Notes: generated by a model from the letters alone, not told the origin. Shown: positions 20,900-34,095, counted from the stretch's first letter. The stretch is DNA of 64,000 nt from Sarcocystis neurona (GCA_000727475.1 KL647324.1:631267-695266), one strand, 5' to 3'. Program-made: numbers and translations.

Positions 20900-22150
20900 T
20901 GATTGCACCCCTGGAGAATATACTGTAGTGCTAGTCGTGTAGTAGTGGCCCATGCATACTGCATGCATGCATCTGCCGCTCGAACTGTCCCCCTTCTATA
21001 TTGTAAGGGCCTCTTACATTCGCCTTGATGCTCGGCCGTCTCCCGTGCTGTCGTGCTTCGCTCACTGCTGCTGCTCTTGTTCAAGCCGCCACGCACACTC
21101 CTCGTGGGGATTTGCTCCTACAAGTGGCGGGGGGATGACAACACCTACTTATCATTGCTATTGCGGGTAGGACGGCCGCGGCTGCTACCGTATCAACGGT
21201 GCTGCTGGTGCACGAGCTGCCGCTGAAAGGATTCGTGCTGCTGCTGCAGCATTAGGTGTGCAGGTGCCGCTGGTGCGTATCTGACTATAGACTCACGCTG
21301 TCGGGAGAGTAGGGGCAAGGCAACAGCCGCTGCGGCCGCCCCGACAAGGCTGAAGCCTCTGCGACAACTGTAAAGCAGAAAGTAGGGCTGCTCGAACTAC
21401 GGCGACTGCGACTGCTGCTGGTCTCGATGTTGTTGTGCCGCGTGCCCGGTGCTGGTGCTACTGCTGGGCTGCCGCTAATGTCCGATGCTCTTTGTTGTCT
21501 AGCCCCGCCGCGCTGCTTGGAGCCCCAGCCGCGCAGACCGTGGTTTGCCGGGTGTGGCGGCCCTTTTCAGATCGCTGGTACTAATGTTGCGGGTGCTGGT
21601 GCGCGCTCCCCGCGCGTCTTACCGTCGGTGGCTGCGTAGCTGTGCTTGCTCTTGCTGCGGATGACGCTGGAGCGATCGTAATCCTGTGGCGGCGCCGTAA
21701 TTAGTGAGTGCTGCGTTGTGTGGCACGTACACGGGTATACCGTTAGTGTCTACCTCACAGTTCTGTGTATGTTCGTAAAGCGGGTTCGCGCTGCGGGTGC
21801 ACTTGAAACCGTGTCCTTCTCCTCTTGGTACTTTTGTCTGCTGCTAAACCTGCTGTTGCGGGTGCTGGTGCTGCTGTTGTTGCAGGTCTTGCTCCGATGT
21901 TGCCTTCCGTACTGGTGCTGCACTCTGCGCACTCACTCTGTATTGCCGCCTCCGCGCCTGTGCGGGGTTCCACGACGTAGACTGACAACTGGTAATGGTT
22001 CCAGTTGTCTCTGGCCTCTTGCTGCCTCTCTGCTAGCTCAAGCTCCTGTAGGTTCCCCGGCACCTACAGAATATCCGTCTTGGTGTTGCTGCGACTGCTT
22101 CTTCGACCACGAGCGGAGAATGTGGGGCAGCAGGTCTCTCTGAGTGCCGC
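20900..22150. repeat. CTG-rich interrupted low-complexity region
   Basis: Plus-strand GCTGCTG and GCTGGTGCTG elements diluted with unique sequence. No recognisable protein. Confidence 0.6.
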
Positions 22151-22199
22151 TTGTGACGTGAGGTCCATTGGGCCGCTGTCAGCAGCAAATAAAGTGGAA

Positions 22200-25100
22200 T
22201 CCTAGGAAGGATGCGAGGGTGGCTGCCGTGGATGCTAGTACTCGAAAGAAAAGGGTTCAAGTAAGAATGTGACCTGGGGACAGATGTACGATCGCAGCAC
22301 TTCCGTGGGCGTTCATCCACGTGAGCGTGCGCAAGTCTGTCTCACGTCAGATCGAATGTGAGTATACACAATTCAGCTCAAGGAAGTGCATCTATAAGTT
22401 ATAGTACATCGCTAGAGGTGCTTAGCGGTGTGCGTGTGAGTACGTGAACCCACAGTACACCTTGGCACGTGGTGACAGGAATATACGTGCGTATGGGATG
22501 CATACTAGCGGGCTGAAGTGTATGCCGGGTGTACCTAGTAAACACATAGAAGGAGTAGAGGGACGTGTGGGAGTGCTTACACTATGCAGATAATGGTATT
22601 CTGGCCCCTCCTTTACGAGTACGTGCCGGGACACACTCAGAATTCACGTTAATTTACGGTTTGCTAAGTCGACCTCAAAGGCGTGTCTCCCACAGCTCAC
22701 TGCGAAGTCGTTGTCATTGTACAAGTGGTACATTAATCCGGCAGTGCTCAGTCAGAAGCCCGCTGGTGAGGAAATTGCCACCGTCCGCTTAGCGTATCGC
22801 TACTGCGGTCTCGTGACACTAACTCCGGACTTCACGTCTGTGAAAACACTGGTGGTACCATTGTTGGCGGAGAAGCAGAAGAGTGGAACACCAGCGAGAC
22901 TTCTGTTCACGCATGCGTACACCACAATTGCGTATGACCACCGGGCAGGCTGCGCGGTGTATTATTGTCTGAGGTTACAAATGAATGTACACGCAAATAC
23001 ATTAAGACCTCTTTGTCACCGCGGTGGAGACAACTACAAGGCCGCTATCTGACGTGAGCGCCAAGCTCACTTCGGTGTAAGAGTCAAGCACTCTCGTTCT
23101 GAAGCTCGAGTGGAAATCGGCTTTCAGCTTTAGGAAAGACAGCAGAGCTGTGGTTTGAATACGACCTTCCTCAGCTGTTACATGAGCAGTGAAGGCAGAA
23201 TGCCGTCGCTGTGTGGAAGGTCGTGGCACTCGCTGAGGGGATGGTGAAGCGTTGCAGCGCCACTGAGTTGGCGTGCGTACACAGCCTGCACAGATATTCG
23301 TGCGTCAAACTCGTGTACCGTACCTTCTCTTTTAAACCATGGATGCAGCCACGAACTAGAGACTGTTTTCCACTCCACTGAGGGAGATACATATGCATGT
23401 AACCGAATAGTCGAACTCTTATGTGTAGCCACGTATACGGTGTGCCGTCAGCTCATCAGCCACACACCGACGCTTGTACAGCAAGAGACGGCGTATCTTG
23501 TGAATTGTACGCGCGTAGACATGCAGTTGAGCACTTAATCCAGATTGGCAGTTTTGTAAAACATGCGGTCGCTACGAACGCGCTACGAATGCGGATACCG
23601 AGACACTTCCTACAACCGGTACACTCTCGAGGCCTCAACACGGGAGGCACGCAGGAAATCCTTAACTTTGTACCAAATAATTGGCTGACGTGGCTCAGAT
23701 GCACGTACGGGACGGTTTATTTTTTCCTTGGCATAATGCCTAATGCCTGAGAACCGTAAGCTTCCATTTTCCCTCTGCAGCGTCAGGAGGATGGTCCACG
23801 TACTGCAATTACGCATACATATTTATATTAGCTTCCACCGTCTGTGTAGCCCTTAACACGTGTGTGTGGTGGGGGGGTGTGTGTGTCAGGACTTCGTGGA
23901 CATTTCACGTGGTTGTGTTTTCGTCGTGGTGCATTAGTTCGTACTATATCCTGCGTGCATAAAGCCGTAATGTCTGCGCCTTTTCTTAGTCAGCAGCTAC
24001 GAAAACATTTGAGGAAAAGATACGGCTACCCTCGGCAGGTTCTCAGTTTCTCATGTGACGACGTAAAATCCCACTCACATGTTGCGCTTTCTACGGAAGA
24101 CAGCGGCGTTACCCCCTAAATTGTTGTGTTTGACTGTCGCAACAAATAATATCGATTAACCATTTGCTCCTCCGTCCGTACTGGTCCGTAATAGTAAGTG
24201 CGTCTGCCCTTTGCTGTGGATTTGTCCTGCTGCTCGCAATGCTGCTTCCACTGTGGTGATGTTGCCTGCGTCTGCACGTTCTTCCGTCAGCGTCGAGGTT
24301 CCGTTTCCGTTAAATTCTATATTTCGCCATTATTCATGCCGTCGCTTGTAGTTCTCAGTGGTCCGCTTATCATGCGCCTTCGCCCTTCTAGGGGGAGACC
24401 GGTCTTGCGGGGAACGCTGAATGCCCCCACGTCCCGGTGAAGTGGGCATCGTTTTTCCATGAACGTCCTAAATCTGCCACGTAGTTCCCTGCCAACAGTG
24501 TTCCCGTCACTCGTAAGCTGTATTTTTTCCCGCACGTGTGACTACTTTCATAATGACAAGTATTATCTAACATCCACACACATTTGCGTATATGTAAGTG
24601 TGGGTGATTTTCCTGTGCTCTCTCGAACATTCGCATTGTTGTCCTCTGGTTCTGGACTGTGTACTGCCCAGTCCCAGGATTGATGGACCATTCTTTATTT
24701 TTCTCGTGTGAGCCACTCTGTGACCGCCATTCATAAGGATCTGAACTTCCCGTCTCCGATTAACTTCAGTCAGCAGTGTCCGAAAAATGTCACTACCAGG
24801 AGGCCGCCTTCACGTGTTCGTTGCTTGTGCTGTTGAAGGGCAATACCTGTGTACACAGGTGCTGCCCTGACGGCAGAGGAAATGAAACCATGGATGGCAC
24901 GTCCAGAAAAAACACGCGAAGTTGCACAGTTCGTCGGTTCCTTTTGTCAAGAAGTTTTCGAAAGATCAGCGAAAATGTACGATGTGTGGTGGACTTGAGT
25001 GTAAATCCGCTCCGCCTCACTGCCGATCCACACCGGCTTCTGAGGCAAAGTGTGGAAACGTATTTCCGTGCGAACCGCCAAAGATCTTCGTTATGCACTT

Positions 25101-25450
25101 GGGCGCATACACGAGTGTATCAATAACGCGGCAAACAAGAGCCGCTTGAAGTAAATTCAATTTGAAAGCAGTTCGCCGTGGGGGACTGCCCAAGACGGGG
25201 TATACACACATACACGTACTTGTGAGGAGGGAGCGAAATACGAATACGCCAGGGAATCTCCACACATCATTGGAACAGGTGAGACCGTCTACAAATACAT
25301 CTCCCTAGCACGCACTGCTTGAAACAGAATAATCACGCTGGGCAATGACAGCACGTCGTGAGCGGGCACAGCCCGCACGGTAGGTCTGCGCCAGGAGCCG
25401 AAGCAGAAATCCACTTCTGCTTGACACAGAGTAAATGTGCGAGAGTGGAC
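22200..25450. other. Repeat-poor island 1
   Basis: Balanced sequence without CAG or TA arrays. Frames are at most about 115 codons and none is recognised. It ends where ERC exon 5 begins. Confidence 0.6.
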
Positions 25451-25453
25451 AAC

Positions 25454-25702
25454 TCACAGCTCGTCGTGTTCCTTGCCGTCCTTCTCCGAGGGTCCTGTGC
25501 CCGTGCTTGCGCTGTATGGGAATTCGATACCTTTGTAGTCTTCGGGGTAGCGTAGCGCCTCTCCGTTGTCCGTCAACATGGAAACTGCGAACTTCTCAAA
25601 CTCCTTCACCCAGCGACTTTTCGGCAGCACGCCGTCGGTGAGCTCCTTCATGAACTCTTCCAGCAGAGTGTCGATTTCATGCGCATGCGGGTCCTTGATG
25701 AT
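25454..25702 (-). CDS. ERC: ERC exon 5: C-terminus with HDEL
   Basis: 82 codons then TGA, acceptor GCGCAG. It starts IIKDPHAHEIDTLLEEFMKE, contains a degenerate EF segment (MLTDNGEALRYPEDY) and ends in HDEL. Confidence 0.95.
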   Translation of the reverse strand: MIKDPHAHEIDTLLEEFMKELTDGVLPKSRWVKEFEKFAVSMLTDNGEALRYPEDYKGIEFPYSASTGTGPSEKDGKEHDEL

Positions 25703-28700
25703 CTGCGCCAAGAAAAGACAGCAGAAAGCGCACAAGCCGCCAAGGTCCTACAAACTAGCACACCAGCCCTGCCTCGCGTTTCCACATTCCTCTCAACGCG
25801 CCGTGCACACACACCCGCACACACACCTGTGTTTATATGCACGTGAGATCATGTAGCAGCCGCGCAAAAGGCATGAAAACAGCCGACCCTTTTACCCCTA
25901 CGGCAAGTGGACTCAGACGTGTTCTGCGTACTTGACTGGTGCGTTCTCGACGACTCTATACACAAATACAAGTACACACTTAAGCATCTGCTGCAGAAGC
26001 GCAGCTGCAAGATGATTTACAAACACAGTAGCGCTTGACAGGTCGTGAGTTCCCGCGGTGTATCATCACTTCTCAGTAAATCTGACTGTACGCACGAAAA
26101 CATCTTCACCACTCCTACTCTTCACGAAAAAGAGGGACAAGAAATGCGAACAATACTTCAACGTGAACAGTCAACACATACACAAACACACACACGCTGT
26201 AAACGTCCAGAGGCAAGCGAAAGTCCGTCCCGTGTCTGCGTGTAACACCGGAGCGGCCTGCAAAGAAAAACTGCCTCTTCGACTTGCAAGACAGTACGCG
26301 GGACGCCGCACGCCCACCACCGCCTATCGAAGAACTACAAAAACGACACCCAACGGCCAAATCTACTGCAGAAGTAAGAAGGGGACTGCCCCTCGCCTTC
26401 GGCACACGTATCGCCATACCTTGCGCAGTTCTTCAGCGTCGATACTGCCATCCTCGTCCAGGTCGTAGGCGCTAAATTCCTTTTGCAGCTCCTGCTTCTC
26501 ACTCTCGCTCACATTTCCTGCGCGACATTCGAAAACAACAGACAACGCGTGGATTCTTCCCTTCGCCAAGGGATCCCCTCTCTCAACAAGCCGAGCAAGG
26601 CCGCCCAGGACGACATCTCATCCACGGGGCTTCCAGCGACTACAAATACACATATAGCATCGCCACCACGTCTACGCGTGCATACTACAAGTCTTATCGC
26701 TGCAATTCATACGGCTGCACAGATGTGTATGCTGCATCACCACCACGTCCATGCGTATGTACTACAAGTCGTGTCGCGGCTCTTTAAACGGCTGCAAAGA
26801 TATATATGCTGCATCACACCACCAAATACGTGCGCGTCTCCTACGAAATCGACGCCTCCTCTTTTTTCGACGGTTTTGAGCAGGAAGTCGCGTCATGCAG
26901 TCAAACACGAGAATTATATGTGTCCCACGAAATCTATTCAAAAGAAGACGCCTCACGGTACAGTCACCACACAAGCAGGCACCGGTGCAGACTGACGTCA
27001 ACCCAGCTGCACGGCCTATGCTGGCGAATGCTACACAGCACAGCGGCACCGCTTGAGACCAACGGCGCTGACCAAAAGCAAAATTTCTCCAGTCTTTCAC
27101 TTCTCCATACGTGGGCCGCCACCGTCTTTTTGCGCCCAGCGTGTAGTAGGCAGCAAGCAGAGCCCTACTGCTTCACGGATCCACGCACGCGCCACGGGTC
27201 TTTGCACGTGCACGCAGTTCTCCCTACGTAAAGATTTGAAGTACGGTGCTCTGCAGAACGACTACCAAGCAAAACACCGACGTGGTGGCACCGCGCTGCT
27301 GAGTTTCCATCTTGAAATGCCAGCACAAAAAAGTATCACGCAGCAGCAGAAAGTCCGCTGTTTCCCACGTGTCCGCTGCGCCGGTATGTACGTGGGTACA
27401 CTTCTCTGTGTTGCAGCAGGACCGCAAGTGGGAGGACGCTCCTCCTCCGCGTCACGGCGTCGAGAAAAACGGAGAAGCGCCCCCTCCCTCGTCGTCCTCG
27501 CCAGCCTCGCTGGGCGACGGCTGCCGTTCCCCACCTTCTCCGACCGTCCCCCTCCTTTCCCTCCTACACTTCAGGAATGACAACGCGCCACTCCTCCGGT
27601 GGCAGACCGCTTCGCATTCACTACATCTACAGAGGCGGACAACGTGTCGTCCGTGCGTATTTAGCTACACGCAAGGGTAACGACGACGAAGCATGATGCC
27701 AGAGAAATACACGGGAATTCAGACAGACGTGTGTCTATACGTACACCATGCAGAAGCGTGTGTACACGTGTATGAGCGCCGCAGCACAAGGCAGAAGAAG
27801 TCGCTGTGAGGCAGTGATGCGCGTGCGCGTCCTACCTCCCTCGGTCTCGATAAACTCCTGCAGCGTAATTTTCCTGTCTTCGTTCTTGTCTTGCGTCTAC
27901 AAACAAATAAATTATCCGCAGCAAACCCAAAATACAGCTGTGTGATGTCCCCACATACACATACGCACATCTATGTAAACGCGTGTTACACGATCGTACA
28001 TACATATTTGTATGGAGCGGAACGCGAGGGGCATTAATGAATCCGCCTGCGCTGGTCACTACTACGAAGCGGGTGATACACATGGGTGAAAGAACAACTC
28101 TGTGTGTGTGTGTGTGTGCGTGCGTGCCTTTTTACTGCATGTCGCTTTGCTTAAACAGGGCCTGCCAAATCTATGAAGCCAACAACTATGCGACTGCTGC
28201 TGGACTTCCTTCGCGCGCCAGTAGCACGGCCGTCGGACGCGGGAAATTCTGTGCGGACATCCACTGCGTGTGCCTCGTGCACACACGTATATACACATAT
28301 ATGTACATGTATTTTCTCTTGCTCTACGTCGAAGTTTTGGGGCCCCACGTCGTACACACACACACACACAAAGACATACGTACACATCTGCTGACATACA
28401 CACCGAGCAGGTAATTACAACAGATCGCATAGATATTCATTAACGGACGAGAGGTTCCTTCATGCATCTGCATACGTCTACGGCTGGTGGGTGGTATACA
28501 CATATATATATATATATATATGTATACACACTTGGAGCACAAATATATACATATATTAAAGATTTATTCTGAAGGACGCACATAGCACAAACATGTGTAT
28601 ACGTCTGCAGGCGGATGTGTATACAGATATGTATATACATATTCTGGAATACGCAGGCGGCACGTACGTGTATACATCTGTATATGGATTTGCACAGGGA

Positions 28701-31381
28701 GACGGCATACACAAAGACGCATACACACAAACGCTTATGTGTTCGAGACATAGACGCACACACTCACATAGAGTTAGAGAGAAAGGAGAGTGCCGCAGCG
28801 GCACACGGCGAAGTACCTACCGCAAGAATTTCGTCAATTTCCAGCTGCGTCAGTTTTTCGTCTTTGCCAGGGTCCATGAGCAGCATTACTTCTTCGAGAT
28901 CGAGCAGTTCGTTGCCGTCCTTATCGACAGCCTTGAACCGCTTCCGCACTTCTTCCTGCGGAAGCCGGTGACAGAGGAAGACAGAGAAAGAGAGGAAGAA
29001 AGAGAACAGAAGTCCCCATGTTTCTCGTGTTCCTGTGCAAAGGAGTGCAGACGACGCGCAGAGATTTCACCGGTCTACATGTGGTCACACACCTACACAA
29101 ACTCTACACGCAGGATCATTCCCTCCTGCGCGCATCCGCACATACATATATGTATGGAGAAAGAGACACATATCTGTATATACATATATATATGGACATG
29201 GTGTGTAGCGTATATATATGTATACACACGTGCATGCGTACATCGTTACATGTGTGTGTGCACGAGCAAACGTACACAAGCGTAGAAATCGGGTGCTAAA
29301 TCGTGCAGTGCAGTTCGGGACGCAGGCATGTTGAGGGAGCACGCGCATCCCCATGTAGCCATTGTTGATACATAAACGCCACACAAAAAACATTTCAACA
29401 AAGAAAGGCTTCTCAGCGTGGCCGTCCCGAGGCCGCCGTGGTGGGCAGTCTGTAGTAGGGGTGCTCAAGGCACTCTCCTTGTGTTACCCCTTCCCCACGC
29501 AGAAAGCGACGGAGACAACCCGACAGCACACACACCGCTGTCGACTTTTTCTTCTGCACGCCACCAGACGTACGCCGTAACCCACTGGATCTACGCCACT
29601 TTCACTTGATTAAATATAGTGTACATATATCTTCCAGCAGATATACGTGGATCCAGCCAGTACACACGTAGGCAGGGTGATAGGGGAGAATCACGCAAAA
29701 CAAAGCAGGCGTCTACATTGAATACGTTTATAAAAGCAACATAACCACAGACACACATATATGTAAGCATCGTAACTAGGCAGCCTATAACTCCATATAT
29801 ATATATGTATATACGCATACGTATGTGAACAGTTGCATGCGGCAGATGGATCCGCGTCGAGAAGATCAGTTTGCCAGGGCACAGGGAGCTTCTGCGCGAA
29901 GCAGGACGCGCTGAACAGGCTCTCTTGTTCTTCGCGCGGAATAGATCCACACACACAGTCCACACTTCGCGAGGATTCACTTTGCCTCACTTTCCTTTGG
30001 TCCAAGCAGGTCTGTGTTCTTTTCTGTCTTCCTGAGTGTCTCACTGCGGAGGCATGTTTTGTATTTATGCGCAGCAGACGGGAAACAGAACGTCTGTCTG
30101 ACGACGTGCTTGTGTCGACGCATGTCAAAAACGCACGAACGGAGAGTCCGCTTCTATCGTCAATTCTTACTACGTAGAAGCGCTTTATATACGTGAGCAT
30201 CCCTACTACTCCCCCTTCTTGTACACCGGCGTGTGTCTGCCGGTGCACACGCATATATACACATCGAGACAGCAGTGAAGTTACGCGTACACACGTAAGC
30301 ACGAACCCAAAGAGTTGCACCCATACACACACAGGCGCGTACTCGCGCGTGGATAGTTCTACGTCGGTGGTAATTATACACGTGTGCGTGTGTTTGCGCG
30401 TGTGCATGTTTCTCTCCTTGCAAGTGTATATACGTCTGTCGCTCCATATCCACGAATCGCCGTGATACCACGTCCTTGTGTATATAGACGTGCCCTCGCG
30501 GCCTCTTTGGCAGATGCGTGTCCGGGGCACCTTCCCCTTCGGGTACCCGCGTAGGGAAGCAGAGAGAAAAATCACGCGTCTAAAAAAGGCTACGGATCTG
30601 CTTGGCATCGCTGCGGGGTTCGCCGCCCACGGCTTCTCGCTTTTGTCCTTTTTCCGTGTCCCGCGCTGTTCCCCCACCCCCACGTTGATTGTTTCTCTTT
30701 CTTCGCTGCTGCGGTGCTTCACGTGGGGGAGGAGCTCACCCTGTGTTCCTCAAGTTGTTTCTGGTCACTGCCGCTGACGTATGTGGCAGCGAGCTCCTCG
30801 AACGACACTTTGCCGTCGTTGTTTTTGTCAATCGCCTGAAACTCCATTTGCACCTGGTGCTGATGCATGGCATTCTTCAGCTTCAGGCTCCATTCTTTCG
30901 CCTCCTCTTGATTTATCTGGTCGTCTTTGTTTGTGTCGATGAGCGCAAACAACGCATTCATGCGTTCTTGGATGTCCTTCACGTCCATCTGCAGCAGTTC
31001 CGCTAGCTTTGCACTGGAGAGTTTCGGCGGAGAGCCTGCGTTCTCTTGTGCTTCCTTCTGCTCCTCCGGCGCATCAGCTGCTGCGGCTGCCGCTACACGC
31101 CACGGTCCCACCATCTCTCTGTTCCTGGAACCCGCAGGAAACGAAAAAACACACGCCAACAAGACCGCACCCACCGCGGCTGCTCGCAGCAGGCTGCTAC
31201 CACTGGACGAAAATGAGGAGGAAGCAAAGCTGCTGATCCTTCCTCCGCAGCTGCTGCTGCCGTCGTTTCGAGTAGTCCGCGCCGCCACCTCTCCCCTTGT
31301 CACTTCCCCCTGCTGCTGCGCCGCAGTCGCCATCCTGCTGCCGCTGACGCTGCTCGTTTCACTGAACAACGCGGGAGCCAT
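25454..31381 (-). CDS. ERC: ER-resident EF-hand calcium-binding protein with HDEL (CREC/ERC family), 5 exons
   Basis: A reticulocalbin/calumenin-like (CREC) protein of the ER lumen, comparable to Plasmodium ERC. Exons 31381-30740, 28955-28821, 27896-27836, 26517-26420 and 25702-25454 join in frame to 394 codons. A hydrophobic segment at residues 64-84 is the likely signal peptide or signal anchor, unusually far from the first ATG; a second in-frame Met is at residue 17. EF-hand loops: 149-160, 185-196 (canonical), 225-236, 262-273 (Arg at position 6), 298-309 (canonical), and a degenerate sixth near 357. The C-terminus is KEHDEL, an ER retrieval signal. CREC proteins buffer calcium and support secretory-protein maturation; Plasmodium ERC is reported to act in the protease cascade for egress. 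That role is only an inference here. Confidence 0.94.
26420..26517 (-). CDS. ERC: ERC exon 4: EF-hand 5
   Basis: A 98-nt exon, acceptor GCGCAG, donor GTATGG, encoding NVSESEKQELQKEFSAYDLD then EDGSIDAEELRK. Its EF loop is canonical. Confidence 0.95.
26660..26815. repeat. 77-bp imperfect tandem duplication in ERC intron 3
   Basis: TCGCCACCACGTCTACGCGT at 26660 recurs as TCACCACCACGTCCATGCGT at 26737, and both copies end in TATGCTGCAT-like sequence. Confidence 0.85.
27836..27896 (-). CDS. ERC: ERC exon 3: EF-hand 4
   Basis: A 61-nt exon, acceptor TTGTAG, donor GTAGGA, encoding TQDKNEDRKITLQEFIETEG. It ends with one base that completes a Gly codon with exon 4. Confidence 0.93.
28120..28815. 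other. ERC intron 2 with CA/TA microsatellites
   Basis: Intron 2 (28820 down to 27897) holds GTGTGTGTGTG at about 28100, a CACACA run near 28360 and (TA)n at about 28500-28520. Nothing else is seen. Confidence 0.7.
28821..28955 (-). CDS. ERC: ERC exon 2: EF-hand 3
   Basis: 45 codons between acceptor CGCAG and donor GTAGGT. Encodes EEVRKRFKAVDKDGNELLDL and then EEVMLLMDPGKDEKLTQ. Loop 3 is DKDGNELLDLEE; Glu instead of Gly at position 6 makes it non-canonical. Confidence 0.95.
28956..30739. other. ERC: ERC intron 1
   Basis: A 1.8-kb intron with TA/CA dinucleotide sequence at about 29140-29240 and 29740-29825. The rest is unique sequence with no recognised coding potential. Confidence 0.7.
30740..31381 (-). 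CDS. ERC: ERC exon 1: N-terminus, signal region, EF-hands 1-2
   Basis: 214 codons from an ATG. A Ser/Gly-rich leader precedes the hydrophobic run LLRAAAVGAVLLACVFSF, then an acidic linker and EF loops DTNKDDQINQEE and DKNNDGKVSFEE. Donor GTGAGC, phase 0. Confidence 0.93.
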
Positions 31382-34095
31382 CCTCAGCTGGGAAGCGGAA
31401 GAACTTGACTGTTGTGTTCCTGCTGGAGTTACTTGCGCTGCGGTGGTTGCTGCTCACCCCGCCACCAAAGACACACGCACGCTTCACACCAAACACCTAC
31501 GCGGCGAAGGTGTCTGTTGCAGAGGCCCGCACTTGCCTGCGCGCCTCGAAGAAGAGACACAGAAGAAACTTCAGAAAGACGTTGGTCGCGTCTTAGCGGC
31601 AGCGGCAGCGGCAACGGAAACCAAGATATGAAAGCAGGGCCGTGACTCACGCGGTGCAAATGAATAAAGTGGTGGACTCGCTGAAGGAGACGCAGGAAGC
31701 CGGAAATCACGGACGGATGGCTCCGGTCAGTTCCAACGGCAGAAGCGTGGGCAGGAGGAGGGTGCAGGAAGCGGGACGGGAGGAGGCGGAAGGAGGGGCG
31801 GGGGAGGGGCGAGAGGACGTCGACTGAGGACGCAGAAAATGAGAAGCAACTGCAGAAAAGAAGAAATAAGTGCACCTCGGAACGATATGAGAGAAAGCGA
31901 TGCGAAGGGAAACAAGAATAGAGTTAACGCTGCGGTGGGCGCACGGACGCGGCAAAGAAGCACCACAAGAACAGCTCCTTCTCTTTACATCCGTTCCTTC
32001 TTCATCCGTGGTGGTGCGACGGTCAAAAAGTACTGGCGAGACGAGCGAGAAATGGCAGCAGAAAGTCAAAGAAGGCAACGAGAAGCAAACAAACACAAAG
32101 AACAGGAACAAGTGGAAAGGTGCAACAGGGAGACAAGACTGCGCCAAAAGGACGCGTCGTCTGTACAGCCCGGTGTACGTACACTGCAGCACCACCAAGC
32201 AACAGTCGCTGCGACAGCAGCAGCAGGAGCAGCAGCAGCAGTAGCCAGCTGCAGCAGAACGGGTCACGCCAACAGAGGACAAGTGGGCAGCGGAAGTAGT
32301 AGTACTCTAGGACCGGCAATGGGAGGAGGAAGGAAAAATGCCATCAAGCTGGAGGAGAACCTGTAGCAGCAGCAATAGCACGAGCAGCAGTACACGTGAC
32401 GCGCCGCCACGTTCCACTGGGATGCGGTGCGCCTACTGCCGTCAGTACAAGAGGAGCAGCAGCACTGAGCAGCACAACAGAAAGCGTCTCGGACAACGTC
32501 ACCCAGGAGACGAACGGCGAAGTGTAGTACGCGCAGCACGGCTTACTGTATGTAGCAGCAACTGCAGGAGCACGACAGGCGAGATGTACGCTGGCGCAGC
32601 TGGAAAATTGCGGAACGACCCTCTTGAACAGCGCAGCAGCCACTGCAGCGGCAATAATAGGACGACTCAGAGCAATGAGTGACACTGACCATGCTGACTA
32701 CTACGTAGTCCCGCAAAGACGACACCACTTCCAGGCTTCGTAGACAGTAGCAGCAGCGGTAACGTGCAGGCAACCTGACAGGACATTGAACATGGGAACC
32801 AACGGGGGGCGCGGAGGAGGAGGAAGAGCAGCTGCAGCACTGCCCGTAGCATCCACAGCTACCGCAGTGAAACGAGGTGACCAGCGACGGCAGCGAATTC
32901 CACGCTAAAGAAGCGGTCAGTACAAACATACACTATCTATGGCCCGTGCCCATGTAATTTAATCTTGCAGCAGTGCTTTGTGGGGTTCACACGATGCATG
33001 AAACGCCAGACTTACACTTGTCGAAATGCTACACAGAAGAACGACAGCAGCGCTAGCAGCAGAGCCTTCCACTACAAGAAGTCACAGCAGCAGGGAAGAA
33101 AACGCGACTGGCGAAAGCTAGAGAGAGGAAGCCACGTTTCATCCTACCTACGCATACGTGTGCCATACTGCCGGATGTCTGAGACACATTAGGTCGTAGC
33201 CCTGAAACTACGAGGCTACTGCCACCCCCAAGCGGAACCTTTCAAAAGCCGTGCGCGCGGGTTCCTTGTCCAACGATAATGTGACAGATACGATACGCAC
33301 CAACGCAGGAGGAGGGAGATTCGATGAAACGAAGCAGCTGCAGCGGTAGGAATAATCACGGATTCCATGACGAGCTGCTGCAGTTGCTGCAAGAAGCAGC
33401 AGGAACAGTAGAGGTGGACGCCGCGGCGGCAGCAGCAGTGTGCAAACACCGGCAGGAGCAAAACCCAGAGCAGTAGCAACGGCAGTGTTAGCTGGGGAAA
33501 AGCCAGGGGCGTACACAACAGCAGTACACGCATCAGCAGGTCCATCAGAGAGATCTACAGACAGCAGCAGCGCGCGGAGCAGCAATCGGGGAAGGGAAAC
33601 GATAGCGGGGACACGGCAGTAAAAGACGACAACCTGACTAATCCTCACAACAACAGCAAGAGCTGCTAAGGTGCAGCAGCAGCAGCGGCACTTGAATCGC
33701 ACAGAGAGCAGCTGACCGTGGACAGTAGCAAGGAGACCGCAAGTGGAAGACACACGAGCAAGAGGGCATATTACGTGGTGACAGAGAGTCGAACCTGTAG
33801 GGTAATGTGGCGACAGGCCTTTCTGCAGCCGCAGGCGCCGGGATCAGCTGCCAGCAATCCAGGAGCAATGGTTGCGAATGTGGACGACTGACGTGGATCG
33901 CTACCGTACTGTATGCTCATGTCACGCTCTTTTAAGTTGTCTACGTCCTTGCCGTGCTCTGGTGCAGCGGCATACTCTCTTCTAGCGACAGACGCAGGAG
34001 GTGCCTAAGCAGCAGCACCCGCCGGAAGACCAGCACAAACTGAACTGCAGCACCGACCACACGGTACGTGCCACGACCAGCACTTTGGCCAGCAG

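Larger units (their letters stand above)
17656..25453. other. Intergenic region between eIF2A 5' end and ERC 3' end
   Basis: From eIF2A outward: (TA)n/(CA)n block 17840-18290; a short unique segment 18300-18500; more CA repeats to about 18680; a purine-rich tract to about 19985; CAG/CTG-rich sequence at 20160-22150; then repeat-poor sequence from about 22200. The eIF2A promoter should lie in the first few hundred bases, but no site could be defined. Confidence 0.55.

Noticed and set aside
31839..32366. 175-codon plus-strand frame with Arg/Lys/Glu-rich content
   Set aside because: Lies on purine-rich then CAG-rich sequence; no recognisable domain and no splice partners.
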